Below are positions 35,514-44,102 of a stretch of 64,000 nt of DNA, piece by piece. The stretch comes from Sphingobium cloacae (lineage in GTDB: Bacteria > Pseudomonadota > Alphaproteobacteria > Sphingomonadales > Sphingomonadaceae): assembly GCF_002355855.1 (NCBI RefSeq), contig NZ_AP017655.1, positions 496,001-560,000 of the forward strand, given 5' to 3'. A program made the position numbers and the translations under genes. The stretch's first letter is position 1. Every line of letters begins with the position of its first letter. The notes beneath the pieces are model-generated. The model did no database searches, had not been told where the DNA came from, and saw only the letters and a list, made by a program, of their open reading frames with translations.

Positions 35514-35836
35514 CTTTTCCTCCTGAGTTTTGCGAGCAAGCGGCCCGCGGCCCCGGTCAGGCCGATGAGGATGAGCCCGGTCAGGAAACAGCCGCCGCCA
35601 ACGATCGCCGCGCCGCGAAGAACGATGCCAGCGGGCTGTTCGAGCACCAGCCCGGCCGCGAGCACGAGCGATGCGATCATCACGGATTCGATGACCACCA
35701 GGCGGAAGCGCCAGCGCAATGCGTCGGCTTCCGCCCGTGCGGCGACGCGCGCCTCGATGATCCGCTCGATATCCTCATCCGGGCTCTCCACGAGCCGGAG
35801 CGGCAACTGGTCGGGGGAGGGGGAGCGCCGCGTCAT
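35510..35836 (-). CDS. small two-helix membrane protein downstream of traC
   Basis: The protein has 108 aa. The N-terminal region is acidic and basic (PLRLVESPDEDIERIIEARV), followed by two membrane helices (about 46-65 and 71-95) and a basic tail. The ATG overlaps the traC stop (ATGA), and the stop overlaps the next start. Size and topology are like TrbI or VirB3-type accessory proteins, but no motif confirms it. Confidence 0.65.
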   Translation of the reverse strand: MTRRSPSPDQLPLRLVESPDEDIERIIEARVAARAEADALRWRFRLVVIESVMIASLVLAAGLVLEQPAGIVLRGAAIVGGGCFLTGLILIGLTGAAGRLLAKLRRKR

Positions 35837-38349
35837 GACAGCGCGCTCCGCTTCAGCGGCGCTGCGTCATCGAAGGACGTGCCGATTATCCCGGCGGGAT
35901 CGACGCCGGCGAGATCGCACACCGCTTCGAGCGGCGAGCGTCCGGCGCGGACCAGCGCCTCGAACGCGGCCACGTCTTCGGGCGCGGAGGTGTTGATCCA
36001 GTAGCTGAACGGATCGACGACGAGCCGGGCGATGCCGAGGCCAAGCGGGCTGTCGATGAAGACTTCCGAATAGTTCGGTTTGTTGTTGCGGACCGATTTC
36101 AGGAGGTCGAGGACGAAACCCGAATAGTCGAGGATCTTGTTTTCGACCGCCTTGTCATAGGTCGATCCCTGCAGGAGGAAGCGCGTCGCGGCATTTTCCA
36201 GGATCACCTGTCCCGTGCCGCCGAACAGCAGCAGATCGTTCATGCTCTGGAGAATGATGCCGAAGCTGCCGCGATATTTTCGGGCGCGGCGATAGCCCTG
36301 GCTGATCGCCTCGGCGAGGCGCGACAGGTCCTGGCCCTCTTCGCGGGTCATGAACTGCGCGGCTTCATCGCACAGCACGAAGCGGGGGCGATCACGGGCG
36401 GACAGGTAGAGTTCCTGCGTTACCGCGTTGATCACCACCATGACGACCACGTTGAACAGGTCAGGCATGGCCTTCAGGCGCTCGAGTTCGAGCACCACGA
36501 ATTCATCGTTCGAGATGTCGAACGTGCTGGGACCGTTGAAATAATGGCCGTAGGCTCCGTCCGACCCGAAATCACGCAGGTTGAAGGCCAATTCGCGCGC
36601 CGTGGGCACGAGGTGGTCGACCCGGTCGAGATCGGAGACGGTGTTGGCCGGATAGGAGCCGAGCCATTCGCGCACCGCATCGATCCCGGCTTCCGCGCGG
36701 CCGCTCTCGATCGCCCATTGCACGGCGGACTTGAGCAGGTTCCATTCGGACGTGGTGACGCCCTTGCGCGTCCCGGCGTTGGCCATCTCCGCGACGATCG
36801 ACACCGCCATCGAGATCGCGGACTCTCGATCGTCGCCGTCGAGAGCGAGCCCCAGGTCGAACGGATTGAGGACGAGATGCTCTTCGCCCAGATCGATGTA
36901 ACGGCCCGAGCAGAGCGTGCAGAGCTTCTTGTAGCTGCCGCCGATGTCGATGATGCGGATGAGCGCGTTCTGCGCGAAATACTGCTGGCACAGGTTATTG
37001 AGCAGGAAGCTCTTGCCCGCGCCCGATTCCGCCGAGACGATGAAGTTGTAGTTGTTGATACGCGGATCGAAGAGGTCGAGCGTGATGAGCTGCCCCTTGC
37101 GGCCCGTGTAGAGCAGCGCCGGCCGCCCGCCGCCCCGGAAATCGGTTTGGATCGGCGACATCAGCACGCCCGCGCGCACCGGCACGCGGAAATCGCGCTG
37201 CAGCATACCGATCGTGCGTCGCTCGGGGTACAGGCCGAAGGGCAGGCTCGCGGCCAGCAGGATCGGGTTGAGGTAGGATTCCTCCTGGACCATCCACGGC
37301 AGCGGTTCGCTCTCCCACAGCCGCTTGGCGCGCGCCGCCATCTCGCGGGCCTGATGGCGGTCGCGGCCGAACACCCACATGGTGGGGATTACCGAGACGA
37401 ACCGGGTGTTTCCGGCCTCGTCCAGGATCCACCCGATCTCTTCGATCTGCTTGCCGACCTCGACCGCGAAGGACCCCGCCGCCTTCTGCGCCGAGAGAAT
37501 CTGCGCGCGCTTGTGGATCTCGAAGGCCGAGTGATCGAAGAGGACATTGAGCGTATAGAGGAACGGCCCGCCGATCTGGTCGCTGTCCTCGGACGACCCG
37601 CGCATGCCGCCGGTGAGACGATTGGCACGTTCGGCGGTGATCCGCCGCGGCGGCGACTTGGGCGTCAGACAGCGCGCCACCTGGTTGCCCAGATATACTT
37701 CCGGCCCGTCGAAGCGGAGCGCCGGCCCGGCATCGATGATCTGGCGGCGCAGCGGCACGTCGGCGGTCTGGGTGAAGACGCCGGGCGCGGGCGCATGAAC
37801 GCCGTTGAAAATGCGCCGGTAGAGCGAGATGATCTCGCTCGGCGCCATCGGGCGGATGCCGAGCTTGGCGAGCTGCTCCTCGATCTGGCGGCGCAGGTCG
37901 CTGTCCATCGGCGCGCGCGTCTTGACCGACAGGAATGCGCGGAAATCGCGGATCGGGATGCCATGCAGGGCCTTCAAGCCCATGGTGCCGGCGCGCAGAT
38001 AGTCGAAGGTGCGCCGGGCCGAGGCCTGGATGAGCGGATCGGGCCGTGTCTTGAGGTCGAGAAAGGCGTCGAGCGCATCGTCGATCAGCGGGTCGGCGAA
38101 ACTCTGGAGCTGGAGGATCGTGCCTTCGGGAAAATTGACGTTGAGCAGCCCCAGCAGCGCCTCATGGACATGGGCGAACATGTAGGGGGAGGGGATCAGC
38201 TCCCAGCTATAGCCCCAGCCATCGTCGATGGTGAGGAAGGCCTGTTCTTCCTCGACCCAGGCGGCGAGCGGAAGAAAATCGGAATAGCTGTCGCGCTCGA
38301 CGCTGCGGCGCAGCCGCGCCAGCGTCATGCCCGATTGATAGCTGGTCAT
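35833..38349 (-). CDS. traC: TraC: F-type secretion ATPase (VirB4 family)
   Basis: The protein has 838 aa (F TraC 875). The N-terminal VirB4-like domain includes EEQAFLTIDDGWGYSWELI. The ATPase domain carries Walker A (SAESGAGKSFLLNNLCQQYF), Walker B (RFVLCDEAAQFM) and a downstream RRARKYRGSFGIILQSMNDL segment. It is the cytoplasmic ATPase that drives pilus assembly. It overlaps traV by 4 nt. It is the only secretion ATPase in the window; no TraD/VirD4 is seen. Confidence 0.95.
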   Translation of the reverse strand: MTSYQSGMTLARLRRSVERDSYSDFLPLAAWVEEEQAFLTIDDGWGYSWELIPSPYMFAHVHEALLGLLNVNFPEGTILQLQSFADPLIDDALDAFLDLKTRPDPLIQASARRTFDYLRAGTMGLKALHGIPIRDFRAFLSVKTRAPMDSDLRRQIEEQLAKLGIRPMAPSEIISLYRRIFNGVHAPAPGVFTQTADVPLRRQIIDAGPALRFDGPEVYLGNQVARCLTPKSPPRRITAERANRLTGGMRGSSEDSDQIGGPFLYTLNVLFDHSAFEIHKRAQILSAQKAAGSFAVEVGKQIEEIGWILDEAGNTRFVSVIPTMWVFGRDRHQAREMAARAKRLWESEPLPWMVQEESYLNPILLAASLPFGLYPERRTIGMLQRDFRVPVRAGVLMSPIQTDFRGGGRPALLYTGRKGQLITLDLFDPRINNYNFIVSAESGAGKSFLLNNLCQQYFAQNALIRIIDIGGSYKKLCTLCSGRYIDLGEEHLVLNPFDLGLALDGDDRESAISMAVSIVAEMANAGTRKGVTTSEWNLLKSAVQWAIESGRAEAGIDAVREWLGSYPANTVSDLDRVDHLVPTARELAFNLRDFGSDGAYGHYFNGPSTFDISNDEFVVLELERLKAMPDLFNVVVMVVINAVTQELYLSARDRPRFVLCDEAAQFMTREEGQDLSRLAEAISQGYRRARKYRGSFGIILQSMNDLLLFGGTGQVILENAATRFLLQGSTYDKAVENKILDYSGFVLDLLKSVRNNKPNYSEVFIDSPLGLGIARLVVDPFSYWINTSAPEDVAAFEALVRAGRSPLEAVCDLAGVDPAGIIGTSFDDAAPLKRSALS

Positions 38350-38969
38350 GGCCGGGCCCCCGCATCATTCTGGCCATCGTCGGGGCGGTCCCTGACCTGT
38401 TCGAGCACGTTCGCGCGGGACGCGGGCGAAACCGGGGCGACAAGATAGTCGCCGACCACCCATTGCGGGCGCTCGACCAGCGAATAGACATAGCGCGGCA
38501 TGTAGAGCCGGTCGGGCCGCTGGCGGTCGGCATAGGGCAGGATCAGCGTCCGGACCGAACGCGGGGGCTTGAGCATCGGCGTGACCGGCTGCTCGATCAG
38601 CCCCTGGAGCTCGCGATAGACGCTATCGCGATAACCGGCGAAGGCGCCCGACGTTGTTCCAGTGGAACCGCGCGCGGCCTTGCCGTCCCTGAGCAACTTC
38701 CTGTCCCTGGTGACCGCCGGATCGGACTTCGACGCGACGCCCGCAACGGCATCGGCATAGGCCTTCTCAGGGTGGATGCACTGGCCGTGATCGTCGTTCT
38801 TGCAACTGAACTTCTCGCTATAGGGCGACATGATCGAGCCCATCGTCGCGCAGCCGCTCAGCATGAAGGCGGCGCAGACCGGAAGAAGCGGGGAGAGGGC
38901 GCGCGATCGGCGCGCGGGCGATAGAGGCCGCATGGGCGATACTCCCTGTTGGATGAGGAGCCGGCGCAT
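38346..38969 (-). CDS. traV: TraV: outer-membrane lipoprotein of the secretion core
   Basis: The protein has 207 aa from an ATG at 38969 that forms TGATG with the traB stop. An internal ATG at 38933 with CAGGGAG upstream would give 195 aa and a more usual signal peptide. The lipobox is FMLSGCATMGS, followed by the TraV features YSEKFSCKNDDHGQCIHPEK (two conserved cysteines) and AYADAVAG. It is the VirB7-like lipoprotein of the TraV-TraK-TraB core complex, which links the outer and inner membranes. Confidence 0.88.
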   Translation of the reverse strand: MRRLLIQQGVSPMRPLSPARRSRALSPLLPVCAAFMLSGCATMGSIMSPYSEKFSCKNDDHGQCIHPEKAYADAVAGVASKSDPAVTRDRKLLRDGKAARGSTGTTSGAFAGYRDSVYRELQGLIEQPVTPMLKPPRSVRTLILPYADRQRPDRLYMPRYVYSLVERPQWVVGDYLVAPVSPASRANVLEQVRDRPDDGQNDAGARP

Positions 38970-40282
38970 CAGAACTTGCTTCCGGCGGTCGGCTTGATAT
39001 CGAGGGTGACGCCCTCCTGGATCACGACCACGACGTCCTTCGCCGCGCCGACCTCAACGATCGGCCCCGCCTGGCGCGCGAGATCGAGATAGAAATCGGT
39101 GAGCTTCTCGGACGATCGCGACAGGCCGCCGGCGATGCCGGCCTTGGCGGCGTCGCCCGCATCGAGCGTGCGCACCGAACCCAGCGCCGAGGTCGAGACG
39201 TCGCCGACCGTATTCTGGACCGTATCGGCGACCCCGGTGATGGTCCCGGCGATGAACGCGCGGGCAAGGGCCGCGCCGGCGCGGGTGACGACCTTGCCGG
39301 AGAGGCCCTTCTTGCCGTCGGCGTCGACGAAGAAGCCCTTGATGGGCTGGTCGACCACCGAGCGTTCGTCGAAATCGACGCAAGAGAGGCTGACCAACTG
39401 GACTTCGACCCGTTCCTTCGCGAGGCTGCCGGTGGCGTTGCCGATGACGAAGCAGCCGGCGAGGTTGGCTTTGACGTCATTGGGCAGGACGGCGGGGGCT
39501 TGCACCCGCGCGATCAACGGTTCGGGATTGTTGGTCGCATCCCGGCTCGCCAGCGCATCGATCCCGGTCAGCAGCCGCGCCTTCATGAAACCAGGTGGCA
39601 AATAGATGGTCCGCGTCTTTTTTTTAGCGGCCTGTGCCCCATCGGCGGCCGCGACCGGACTGGTCGCGGCGCCGATCGCGCCCACGGTCTTCTCGACCGG
39701 CGGGGCCGGAGGCGCTGGCGGCGCGGCGGGCGGCGCGGGCGGCTTCGCGACGGAAGGATCGATGTCACCGGTCGCGGGCGGTTCGGGAAAGTCGGGAACC
39801 GAGCCGGGGATCGCCGGAGGAAGATCGCCGTCCAGCGCATGGGGCGGCGTGCCGGAACCGGGCGCGACCTTGCCTTCCTCGATGGCGGAGACGCGATCGC
39901 CGAGCAATTGCTGTCCATCAAGAATCTTCTGCAGGTCGCCGCGCAGCTTGACCTCTAGGCTGTCGCCGCGAAGCCCCGCGCCCATGTCGAGCTTCGAACT
40001 GGGCGATGGCGCGGCCTGCTCGGTCTTGTCGCCGCTGGCCGTGTAGAGGCCGAGCCCCAGCACGCCGATCGCACCGGCAACGCCAAGCTGCCTCAAACGC
40101 AGCTGCTGGCGTGCGGTCAGCGTTTGCCACCGCGTCTTGAGATCGAGCAGCGCGGGGCCGCGCGTATTCTCGCCAGGACGAGGGCGGTCCGCCTCATAGC
40201 CGTCGAGGTCGAGTTCCTCCGCGCGATCGGCAGGACCGCGCCCGCGGGGCCCGCGACCGCCGCGAGAGTCCCCGCCGCTCAT
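38969..40282 (-). CDS. traB: TraB: secretion core protein (VirB10 family)
   Basis: The protein has 437 aa (F TraB 475). A cytoplasmic start rich in Gly/Arg precedes one membrane helix (about 68-85). A proline-rich stretch of alternating Pro and Ala (about 178-195) spans the periplasm. The C-terminal VirB10-type domain has TIYLPPGFMKARLLTGIDAL, LAGCFVIGNATGSLAKERVE and the outer-membrane pore-like GAALARAFIAGTITGVADTV. The ATG at 40282 overlaps the traK stop. Confidence 0.92.
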   Translation of the reverse strand: MSGGDSRGGRGPRGRGPADRAEELDLDGYEADRPRPGENTRGPALLDLKTRWQTLTARQQLRLRQLGVAGAIGVLGLGLYTASGDKTEQAAPSPSSKLDMGAGLRGDSLEVKLRGDLQKILDGQQLLGDRVSAIEEGKVAPGSGTPPHALDGDLPPAIPGSVPDFPEPPATGDIDPSVAKPPAPPAAPPAPPAPPVEKTVGAIGAATSPVAAADGAQAAKKKTRTIYLPPGFMKARLLTGIDALASRDATNNPEPLIARVQAPAVLPNDVKANLAGCFVIGNATGSLAKERVEVQLVSLSCVDFDERSVVDQPIKGFFVDADGKKGLSGKVVTRAGAALARAFIAGTITGVADTVQNTVGDVSTSALGSVRTLDAGDAAKAGIAGGLSRSSEKLTDFYLDLARQAGPIVEVGAAKDVVVVIQEGVTLDIKPTAGSKF

Positions 40283-41046
40283 TGCCCGGCTCCCCGGCGA
40301 ACGACGATCAGCCGCGCGGCTTCCCCGGCCTCGATATTGCCCCGGTCGAGGGTGATCGCGAAGATGTTGGCGCCGAGCGCGCCGTCGAGAAAACCGCGTT
40401 CGTCGAGCTGCGCGCCGCCGGCGGCAGAGACCAGATATTCCGATGCCGAGAGGCCGGACCCGTCGATTTCGATGCGGCGTCGTTCCTCCAGCGTGGCGCC
40501 CGGCAGCGTCGCGAGCCGGATCGGCCCGGATCGGGGCGCAACGCTGGTGAAGCTCGCCGGGATCCGGTCCTGGAGCATCGAGAGCGTGATCGAGACTGCA
40601 CGCTCTTCTTCGACCAGGGGTCCTAGCAGTTCCTCATTGGCGCGGGCGCGCTGGGGAGCGCCGGGCTGGAGCATCACCGTCTGCGCCGGAATATCCGACG
40701 GCTCGGCATAGAGCGCATAGACCGCGCCGTTGCAGGTGATGAAGAACTCAGACGGCACGGTGACGAAGCTGCGCGTCACCATCCCGGCGTCGTCGATCTC
40801 GCGAACGAGGAACTTGATCCAGGCGTCGGAACCGGCGCGCTCCACGGCGATCGCCTTTTCGGCGCTGAACCTGACGTCCTCGATTTCTCCGCCCGAACAG
40901 ATGACATGGTTGATGTCGCGGTTTGACAGGCGGATCGTGCTGGTCTGGTCGGGCAGAACCATGATGGATTGCGCGGCGGCCGGAGCGGCAAGCGACAGGG
41001 CGAGCAGCATCAGGCTCGGCCGCGCGGACTTAGCGAGGCTGGACAT
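40279..41046 (-). CDS. traK: TraK: secretin-like core protein (VirB9 family)
   Basis: The protein has 255 aa (F TraK 242) from the ATG at 41046, which has GAGGA eight nt upstream and starts the signal peptide (MSSLAKSARPSLMLLALSLA). Another in-frame ATG at 41061 is possible. The mature part shows IMVLPDQTSTIRLSNRDINH, VICSGGEIEDVRFSAEKAIA and EFFITCNGAVYALYAEP, as in TraK proteins. It forms the outer part of the core complex with TraV and TraB. It overlaps the traE end. Confidence 0.92.
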   Translation of the reverse strand: MSSLAKSARPSLMLLALSLAAPAAAQSIMVLPDQTSTIRLSNRDINHVICSGGEIEDVRFSAEKAIAVERAGSDAWIKFLVREIDDAGMVTRSFVTVPSEFFITCNGAVYALYAEPSDIPAQTVMLQPGAPQRARANEELLGPLVEEERAVSITLSMLQDRIPASFTSVAPRSGPIRLATLPGATLEERRRIEIDGSGLSASEYLVSAAGGAQLDERGFLDGALGANIFAITLDRGNIEAGEAARLIVVRRGAGQ

Positions 41047-41680
41047 CGAAATTTTCCTCATTGAGGGCGGTCAGCCAGAAGCGGCCATTGTCGATCACGT
41101 AACGGATCCGAAGATTGCCCCGGAACTTGCGGATCACCCCGCCGATCACCCGGACCTTCTCGACCGGCACGAGAATCTCGGTCCGGGTCCAGGTGACGGG
41201 CTGGTCGGGGCGGATATAGGTCGCGATCGAGAGCGTCGGATTATTGGCCAGTTCGTCGAGCAGCCGGTTGAGGCTGTCGCGCAGGCTGTTGTAGGTCGAG
41301 GGGTGCGTGATGCTCAGCAGTTCCTGGAACTGCCGATCCGCGGAGTAGGCGGAGTAGGTGCCCGAGAGCGACACGACATTGCGCGTGATCGAGCGCAGAT
41401 AGGCCTCGGACGGCTCGCCGCCCGTGACATAGAGGTCGCCGCCCGCGCCGTAGGGGACGATGATCGTCCGGGTGTTCTGGTTGGAGGTGTAGATCACCGT
41501 GCCCAGCACCGCCGTGATCCCGAACAGGCCGATGACGGCGAGCTTCAACAGCCGGTTCTCCTCGAACAGGTTGCTCGCCCCTTGCAGGTAGCGGTGGATG
41601 CCATAGCTGCCCGGCTTGCCGATCAGCGGATCGCGTGGGGGTGTGCCGGGGGATTTGCGTCCGAACATGGCCCGCCTCAT
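41030..41680 (-). CDS. traE: TraE: pilus assembly protein (VirB5/VirB8-like position)
   Basis: The protein has 216 aa (F TraE 188) from an ATG at 41680 in ATGA overlap with the traL stop; an ATG at 41668 is also possible. A membrane helix (about 49-66, LAVIGLFGITAVLGTVIYT) is followed by the periplasmic TraE domain with EAYLRSITRNVVSLSGTYSA, LLSITHPSTYNSLRDSL, and a beta-rich end (RVIGGVIRKFRGNLRIRYV). It is an inner-membrane component of the F-type system. Confidence 0.9.
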   Translation of the reverse strand: MRRAMFGRKSPGTPPRDPLIGKPGSYGIHRYLQGASNLFEENRLLKLAVIGLFGITAVLGTVIYTSNQNTRTIIVPYGAGGDLYVTGGEPSEAYLRSITRNVVSLSGTYSAYSADRQFQELLSITHPSTYNSLRDSLNRLLDELANNPTLSIATYIRPDQPVTWTRTEILVPVEKVRVIGGVIRKFRGNLRIRYVIDNGRFWLTALNEENFDVQPR

Positions 41681-41943
41681 TCGTAGAACCGAGTCTGGGT
41701 CGGACCCGGATAGTTGGACCAGCGGACCAGGCCCCAGCGCCAGGCCATGTGCGGGATGAAGCCGCGCGGCTTGGTGCGGAGCCAGGGAACGAAAAGGAGA
41801 AGACCCGCGACGAGCGCCCAACCGAGCATCCCGCCCACGATCACGGCGACGAAGATCACCGTGATCACGAGCACGAACTCGTCCGATCCGAACCACAGGA
41901 TCTGGACGGGTTTGTGCAGATATTGGGGTAGCCGCTCGTCCAC
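41677..41943 (-). CDS. traL: TraL: pilus assembly protein (VirB3-like)
   Basis: The protein has 88 aa (F TraL 91). It starts with GTG at 41943 after AGGAGGAGAAGGCTC, giving MDERLPQYLHKPVQILWFGS as in TraL. Two adjacent hydrophobic segments follow (about 24-40 and 45-60), then KPRGFIPHMAWRWGL near the end. It is a small inner-membrane protein. The stop overlaps traE. Confidence 0.9.
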   Translation of the reverse strand: MDERLPQYLHKPVQILWFGSDEFVLVITVIFVAVIVGGMLGWALVAGLLLFVPWLRTKPRGFIPHMAWRWGLVRWSNYPGPTQTRFYE

Positions 41944-42079
41944 GAGCCTTCTCCTCCTTGCGTCGTGACCTCCCTGCGAAGCTGGTTGAACTTCGGGGGT
42001 TGTCCCGCCAGTGCGCCTCATGCGCCCTGGCCCGTTGAGGTCCGCCGACCGCGCCCAGGCGCGGCGGCGGACCAATCCG

Positions 42080-42397
42080 TCAGATGACCATTCCGAATGT
42101 CTGGAGGATCGAGTCCGCCTTGATCAGGCAGACGGCCGCCACGATGGTCGGGATGCCGATCATGATGTTCGAGAAGAGCCTGCTCACGCCGAACAGGAAG
42201 GCCGCGACGCCGCCGACGAAGCCGAGCGGGCCTTTGACCCCTTGATTGACCACGATATCGTAGATGTCGTAGCCGAGGTCGCCGGCCGCCGGCGCCGAGA
42301 AGGCGTGAGCCCCACCGGCCCCGAGCAGCGCGAGCAGGGTTACGGGAATGCCGACATTGGCGATTGAGGCGGATTGTCTGCCGAGTGTTTTCAACAT
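42080..42397 (-). CDS. TraA-like F-type pilin precursor
   Basis: The protein has 105 aa. A long signal-type region (MLKTLGRQSASIANVGIPVT, then LLALLGAGGAHAFSAP) is followed by a mature part of about 72 residues with two hydrophobic helices (GPLGFVGGVAAFLFGVSRLF, then NIMIGIPTIVAAVCLIK). Size, topology and location directly upstream of traL match F propilin (121 aa, 70 mature). GGAG lies eight nt upstream of the ATG. The encoded S26-type peptidase may process it. Confidence 0.8.
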   Translation of the reverse strand: MLKTLGRQSASIANVGIPVTLLALLGAGGAHAFSAPAAGDLGYDIYDIVVNQGVKGPLGFVGGVAAFLFGVSRLFSNIMIGIPTIVAAVCLIKADSILQTFGMVI

Positions 42398-42578
42398 GCA
42401 CTTGCTCCAGGGAAGATGGGCCGCTCCGGGGACTGCTTGCCGGCATCGATGAGGATCGCTGTCGGCCGACGGCGAGGCTGGACGGCCCGGTTCGGGTCCC
42501 GCCGCCGGCATTGGGATTTGCGCGGCAGCGGCAGAGCCGATGCACCGCGCGTTCGCGATGTGAGGAGCCGGAAGGCGA

Positions 42579-43361
42579 TCAGCGGCCGGCATTGGCGAGC
42601 GCCTTCTTACCGTCGAGGAACGCCTCGATCTCGGCCTGCCGGAAACCGGAAATCATCTGTCCGTCCGCGATCAGGGTCGGCGTGCCGGTGATGCCGGTCT
42701 TGCCGACGATTCCGGCATGCGCCTCGACCCTGGCCTTGCCTTCCGCGCATGTGCGCAAAGGCGTGGGCGCGGTTCCGGCGTAGATCGCCTTGAACGCCGC
42801 TTCCTTGTCCGGGGAGCAAAGGACATGCTCGGCCTTGGCGGCGGCCTCGGCGTGGATGCCGGAGACGAAGAAGATCAGGCGCCGCACCGGCTTGCCTTCG
42901 GCCGCTTTCGCCGCCCAGAAGCGGTCGAGCGCCCGGCAGTAGGGACAGTCGGGATCGGTGAACTCAATCACCGTGGGCGCGCCCGCCGGACCGATGGCGA
43001 GGGCCATGCCGGTGTCGATCCCGGCGAGTTTCTTCGCTGAAGCGGCGTTCTGCGCCAGCGCGGTGAGGTTCTGGCCGTTGCGGTCGTAGATTTCCGCGAA
43101 CAACAGATGTTCGCTGTCAGGCGCATAGTAGATGATGCGGCCGCCCGCCGTCGCCTGATAGATCGGGCCCTTGACGGGCGCCGGCCCGAAATCCTCGAAT
43201 TGCAGATTGACGAAGGTCTGCCGCAACTCGCTTTCGGCATCGCGCGCGGCGGCGGTAAGCGGATCGGCGGCTTGCGCGAACGCTGCGCCTTGAGCAGCGA
43301 GCAACAAGGGGAGGACGAGGGCTGCCGCACCAAACAGGCGGGTGGGCTTATGGATGTGCAT
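42579..43361 (-). CDS. dsbC: DsbC-like periplasmic disulfide isomerase
   Basis: The protein has 260 aa with signal peptide LFGAAALVLPLLLAAQGAAF. The N-terminal dimerisation-type part (LRQTFVNLQFEDFGPAPVKG) leads into a thioredoxin domain with the active-site CPYC (FTDPDCPYCRALDRFW) and a GITGTPTLI cis-proline loop. It would isomerise disulfides in cysteine-rich Tra proteins. The start at 43361 is supported by CAGGAGAGATCGC. It overlaps the small upstream gene by 14 nt. Confidence 0.92.
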   Translation of the reverse strand: MHIHKPTRLFGAAALVLPLLLAAQGAAFAQAADPLTAAARDAESELRQTFVNLQFEDFGPAPVKGPIYQATAGGRIIYYAPDSEHLLFAEIYDRNGQNLTALAQNAASAKKLAGIDTGMALAIGPAGAPTVIEFTDPDCPYCRALDRFWAAKAAEGKPVRRLIFFVSGIHAEAAAKAEHVLCSPDKEAAFKAIYAGTAPTPLRTCAEGKARVEAHAGIVGKTGITGTPTLIADGQMISGFRQAEIEAFLDGKKALANAGR

Positions 43362-43653
43362 GCGATCTCTCCTGAAGAGTGCTGGCAGGGCGGGAGAGCA
43401 GGCGCGCATCGACATGCGTGCCCGACCCCACCGGGATGTGCTCGGCAGTGACGGGTGCGGGCATCGACTCCATCCGGTTCGTCACGGCGGCGCGCAGAAC
43501 GAACCCATCGACCGTCGCCACCACGATGCGCGGCTGCTCGGCCACCGGCGCGATAACTGTCTGTCGGCCATGTCCGCCGGGTCCGGCACAGGCTGTCGTC
43601 GTGACGATCAGTGTGCCCAGGGCAGCCGTCATCGCTTTGGCAATCGGCATCAT
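43348..43653 (-). CDS. small exported protein, first gene of the tra operon
   Basis: The protein has 101 aa from an ATG at 43653 with GGAG six nt upstream (43665 is an alternative). The signal-like N-terminus is MMPIAKAMTAALGTLIVTTT, then ACAGPGGHG with one cysteine that could be a lipidation site, although the lipobox is poor. The rest is beta-like (IVVATVDGFVLRAAVTNR). The family is not recognised. It overlaps dsbC by 14 nt, so it is likely co-transcribed. Confidence 0.55.
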   Translation of the reverse strand: MMPIAKAMTAALGTLIVTTTACAGPGGHGRQTVIAPVAEQPRIVVATVDGFVLRAAVTNRMESMPAPVTAEHIPVGSGTHVDARLLSRPASTLQERSHAHP

Positions 43654-43806
43654 GCACGACTCCATGTTGGCGCCCCGCGCCATGGTTGATGAATACTTAA
43701 TGGTCCGAAGTATCAGGTCCGATTCGACTTGAACCCTCGCAACACGATCTGAGTGATTTGAAACGAAGAGGATTGCAACAGGCCCCGGCAGTGGGGTGCC
43801 TGAAAT

Positions 43807-43819
43807 GGCGATATTAGCC
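43807..43819 (+). promoter_or_regulatory. repeated operator-like motif, copy 1
   Basis: GGCGATATTAGCC. It matches the second copy (43827) at 10 of 13 positions and sits 20 nt from it, close to two helical turns, so both would face the same side of DNA. Confidence 0.5.
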
Positions 43820-43826
43820 GTAAATA

Positions 43827-43839
43827 TGCGAACTTAGCC
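43827..43839 (+). promoter_or_regulatory. repeated operator-like motif, copy 2
   Basis: TGCGAACTTAGCC, within AAATATGCGAACTTAGCCT. The 19-nt version recurs with two mismatches at 45721-45739, upstream of xis-int. Confidence 0.55.
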
Positions 43840-44102
43840 TTATAAATTCGCTTTCGGGATCACATGGACTGATCTGGTGCCGGTTCGGCAATAAAGTTCC
43901 TGAATGATCCGATTTGGAGGAAAATGGAAATTAACTGCTCATTGTGCGTCGAAACATAAATATGGTCGCGCATCCGCTATAAATGGGCAGAGATATTCCT
44001 CTAAAATCATCGGCATCTATTCTTGATGCTGGTTACTCCACGATCCTACCTTTGCCGGATTACCCACAGAGCCCGACGGGCCGAACCGGGGAGGAAGGAC
44101 AT

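Larger units (their letters stand above)
43654..44102. other. AT-rich divergent control region (tra operon / HTH regulator)
   Basis: About 450 nt with no gene. It is noticeably richer in A and T than its surroundings and lies between the minus-strand tra operon and the plus-strand HTH regulator. It holds two copies of a 13-bp motif (listed separately), and it could also hold oriT, though none was identified. Confidence 0.6.

Noticed and set aside
36544..38448. A 634-codon open frame on the plus strand across traC
   Set aside because: It is the antisense shadow of traC in high-G+C DNA; it has no domain pattern and the composition is His/Arg/Asp/Val heavy.
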